A stretch of DNA of 6,287 nucleotides from JBAZTO01 sp041661865 (GTDB taxonomy: Bacteria; Planctomycetota; Phycisphaerae; SM23-33). Position numbers and translations under genes: made by a program. Position 1 is the first letter of the stretch. Each line of letters starts with the position of its first letter. Shown piece by piece: positions 4,771 through 6,287 of the stretch. Location of the stretch: positions 1 to 6,287 of the forward strand of contig JBAZTO010000087.1 of NCBI GenBank assembly GCA_041661865.1, given 5' to 3'. The notes beneath the pieces were generated by a model. The model worked only from the letters and a program-made list of their open reading frames with translations, had not been told where the DNA came from and searched no databases.

Positions 4771-4834
4771 GACTGCCGGATTACCGTGAGACCGGAATAC
4801 CGAATCTGTAGGGCGCGCAACTTGTTGCACGCGG
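4771..4834 (-). repeat. Composite dispersed repeat, copy B (inverted relative to 2648-2715)
   Basis: On the minus strand this reads a GCGTGCAAC/GTTGCGCGC palindrome (4832-4813, AA loop), then CCCT, then CGGTATTCCGG and CGGTAATCCGG units. These are the same modules in the same order as 2648-2715. The stem mismatch lies at a different place in each copy. It sits in the 246-bp convergent gap between ftsY and the URO-D-family gene, which holds no gene. Confidence 0.6.
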
Positions 4835-4855
4835 ACTGAAAGCTGGTTGCATGGT

Positions 4856-4888
4856 GCCGGTGCCGTGGTCGCGGCGTGTGCGACCACG
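4856..4888. repeat. GGTGC hairpin, covarying copy of the 616-645 hairpin
   Basis: CGTGGTCGC (4864-4872) pairs perfectly with GCGACCACG (4880-4888) around the 7-nt loop GGCGTGT, preceded by GGTGC. The hairpin at 621-645 has the same GGTGC lead, stem length and loop length (GTCGTGT). Four stem positions differ and all four are matched on the other arm. The second hairpin and closing helix of the 615-687 element are not evident here. Confidence 0.7.
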
Positions 4889-4917
4889 AATGCGACAGTC
4901 CGACGAGACGAGACGCC

Positions 4918-4957
4918 GGTGCCACGGCTGTGGCCTGCCGACAGGCCGGTTGCATGC
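4918..4957. repeat. GGTGCCACGGCTG motif with CCTGCC palindrome
   Basis: GGTGCCACGGCTG (4918-4930) is identical to 616-628. It is followed by the hairpin GGCCTG/CAGGCC (4932-4947, loop CCGA) and GGTTGCATGC, a diverged form of the CCTGCCGGCAGG-TTGTTGCAC repeat at 356-377. Parts of two repeat families are thus fused here, 10 bp before the stop codon of the minus-strand gene. Confidence 0.55.
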
Positions 4958-4966
4958 CCTTCGGGT

Positions 4967-6016
4967 TTATCGTTTGGATAGTTTCAGGTACGCGTCGTTG
5001 TAGTGCAGGGCATTGTCCACCGGCGTATTGGAGGGGATGTGATTCCCCACGGCCAGGATGAAGCCGGGACACTTCTTGCCGATGTCCATGCAGCGTTGCA
5101 CCTCGGCGTAGATGTCAGCCTTGCCGCCCAGCAGCAGGATGCGCGTGTCGGCGTTGCCCACAAAGCCGGCCCTCTTGCCGTACTTGTCGGCAAAGCCGGC
5201 CATGTCGCAGGAGGGCTCCATCACCAGGCTGCACGCGCCGCAGTCGACGATGTCGTCGAAGAACTCGGTGAAGTTGCCGTCGGAGGTGAAGATGATCTTC
5301 TTGCCCGCTTCGAGCAGGGGGGCCCACATCTGCTTGTACCTGGGGAAGATGTGCTTGCGATACCACTCGGGCGCGAAGACCGGGCCGGAGGTCCAGCAGA
5401 TATCGTCGTGGCACATGAAGACCGGGACTTCCTGGACCTTGGCGGCGGCTTCAAAGTAGCGGCGGATCCAGTGGAAGTAGCTGTCGATCACGCGGGCGAA
5501 GCGTTTCTCGTCGGTCCCGCCGGCCAGCAGCAGCATCTCCCAGCCGAAGATTTCGATCAGGCCCGAAAAGAGCGTGTGGTAGATGCCGTCCATCGTCACC
5601 GTATCCCAGCCGCGACGGAGTCTCTGGTCGTAGCACCTCTTGTAATTGGCGACGAGGGTCTCCATCGGCACCTCGGGGAAGACCGCGCAGGGGTCAAAGT
5701 TCAGTACCTCCTCGACGGTCTTGAAGGGGCAACTGATCTCTGGCTGATAGTCGGCGCCGCCGGTTGCATAAACGGCGTGGCCCATGTCGGTACGGACGGG
5801 AATCTCGTAGTGCCCGCACGTCTCCCACATGAAGGCGTAATCCCAGGCCTCCAGGAAGGCCTTGACCGCCGCGGGCCGGTTGGCTTCCACCGTCGTGCCG
5901 TCGATGCCGGTGACCCTGGCCACCAGCTCCCAATGATTGTGAGCGGAGTATTCCGTCCGCGGCACGCGATCGGAAAACTGCATGTTCAATGCAGCCATTC
6001 CCGACTTGAAAGACAT
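4967..6016 (-). CDS. Uroporphyrinogen decarboxylase (URO-D)-superfamily protein, not HemE
   Basis: This 349-residue protein has the layout of the URO-D/corrinoid-methyltransferase superfamily: a TIM-barrel enzyme with MCHDDICWTSGPVFAPEWYR (201-220), FTSDGNFTEFFDDIVDCG (243-260) and the closing GNHIPSNTPVDN (324-335). The HemE N-terminal RQAGR signature is absent. The zinc ligands HxCG of the MtaA/MtbA methyltransferases are replaced by SDGN (245-248), so neither classical activity is assured. Related proteins of unknown substrate are abundant in planctomycetes and Lentisphaerae, some presumably acting in methyl transfer. The ATG at 6014-6016 is supported by AGAGGTG (plus-strand 6021-6027) 4 nt upstream. 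It is convergent with ftsY and has its own promoter-like sequence, so it is not part of the ribH cluster. Confidence 0.85.
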   Translation of the reverse strand: MSFKSGMAALNMQFSDRVPRTEYSAHNHWELVARVTGIDGTTVEANRPAAVKAFLEAWDYAFMWETCGHYEIPVRTDMGHAVYATGGADYQPEISCPFKTVEEVLNFDPCAVFPEVPMETLVANYKRCYDQRLRRGWDTVTMDGIYHTLFSGLIEIFGWEMLLLAGGTDEKRFARVIDSYFHWIRRYFEAAAKVQEVPVFMCHDDICWTSGPVFAPEWYRKHIFPRYKQMWAPLLEAGKKIIFTSDGNFTEFFDDIVDCGACSLVMEPSCDMAGFADKYGKRAGFVGNADTRILLLGGKADIYAEVQRCMDIGKKCPGFILAVGNHIPSNTPVDNALHYNDAYLKLSKR

Positions 6017-6067
6017 TTCGCACCTCTTGTTTTAATGGGCCGCGCGCCAGGCCGCGGCAAGGCCCCT

Positions 6068-6097
6068 TGTATATCGCAAGGACGCCGGGGCAGACAA
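6068..6097 (-). promoter_or_regulatory. Possible promoter of the URO-D-family gene
   Basis: On the minus strand, TTGTCT (6097-6092) and TATACA (6073-6068) are 18 bp apart, giving a leader of about 45 nt before the ATG at 6016. Short arms CCTTG (6066-6070) and CAAGG (6077-6081) flank the -10 box. Confidence 0.5.
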
Positions 6098-6108
6098 GGC
6101 GAAACAGC

Positions 6109-6143
6109 AGGGAATAGGCAACGGGGAACAGGGAACAGGAAAG
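6109..6143 (+). repeat. Heptad array 5 upstream of the URO-D-family gene
   Basis: Five 7-bp units in phase, AGGGAAT, AGGCAAC, GGGGAAC, AGGGAAC and AGGAAAG, lie about 93 bp upstream of the minus-strand start codon. The purine-rich strand is the plus strand, antisense to the URO-D-family gene. Confidence 0.7.
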
Positions 6144-6172
6144 ACGGATTGGGTGCCATGCAACGCCGTAAA

Positions 6173-6287
6173 CTAAGTGATGAGTTTTTGTTCATAGAAG
6201 GCTTGCGCCCTGCGGATTTCCGTGCGTGTGGCCCTGCGGATATTGGGTGCGGTCGCCGGGGGTTCGTTTTTCTTGTGCGGCCAATCG
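6173..6287 (-). CDS. Possible C-terminal end of a further gene (partial)
   Basis: On the minus strand a frame open from the window edge ends with TAG at 6175-6173. It encodes about 37 residues, starting DWPHKKNEPPATAPNIRRA and ending IRRAQAFYEQKLIT. The basic, helical-looking end would suit a protein C-terminus, but I recognise no family. An alternative plus-strand frame opens with ATG at 6158 and also runs off the edge; its codon use looks worse and it lacks a good ribosome-binding site. An 11-bp direct repeat, GCCCTGCGGAT, occurs at 6207 and 6231. Only flanking sequence can decide. Confidence 0.28.
   Translation of the reverse strand, partial: DWPHKKNEPPATAPNIRRATRTEIRRAQAFYEQKLIT

Noticed and set aside
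6158..6287. Plus-strand partial gene starting at ATG 6158
   Set aside because: It is open to the edge, but has no suitable ribosome-binding site, unlikely codon use and no recognisable sequence; the minus-strand alternative looks somewhat better.

Overview
The window looks like a high-GC bacterial chromosome segment, most likely from a planctomycete (Phycisphaerae-like). This is inference. It rests on the GC-rich third codon positions of the main genes, a URO-D-like protein and a Gfo/Idh/MocA oxidoreductase of kinds common in that phylum, and intergenic DNA packed with palindromes and purine-rich 7-bp repeats. No rRNA, tRNA or phylogenetic marker is present to prove it.

Layout. Positions 1-342 are lower in GC and hold at most one small putative membrane protein. 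Positions 343-1457 form a 1.1-kb stretch with no intact gene. It contains overlapping palindromes (347-425), a run of four short hairpins (465-574), a three-helix fold (615-687), a perfect 16-bp parS-like palindrome (745-760), more hairpins (985-1098) and the decayed 3' end of a REP-associated tyrosine transposase (about 1188-1382). Then come a Gfo/Idh/MocA-family oxidoreductase (1458-2456), an intergenic block of heptads and palindromes (2457-2728), and a clear sigma70-type promoter in front of ribH-nusB-ftsY (2793-4720). The convergent gap 4721-4966 is again full of repeats. A URO-D-family gene lies on the minus strand (4967-6016) with its own likely promoter. The right edge may hold the C-terminal end of a further minus-strand gene.

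How it works together. ribH (lumazine synthase), nusB (antitermination factor) and ftsY (SRP receptor) form a housekeeping cluster. ribH and nusB are almost certainly co-transcribed (4-nt gap). ftsY follows after an 88-nt spacer built from heptads that can fold into a long hairpin ending next to the ftsY ribosome-binding site. The oxidoreductase and the URO-D-like protein are probably metabolic enzymes of unknown substrate.

The most interesting content is non-coding: the parS candidate, a hairpin family with four compensatory base-pair changes between two copies, a composite repeat in inverted copies about 2.1 kb apart, heptad arrays after three successive genes, and a transposase relic that may belong to the machinery that spread such palindromes.
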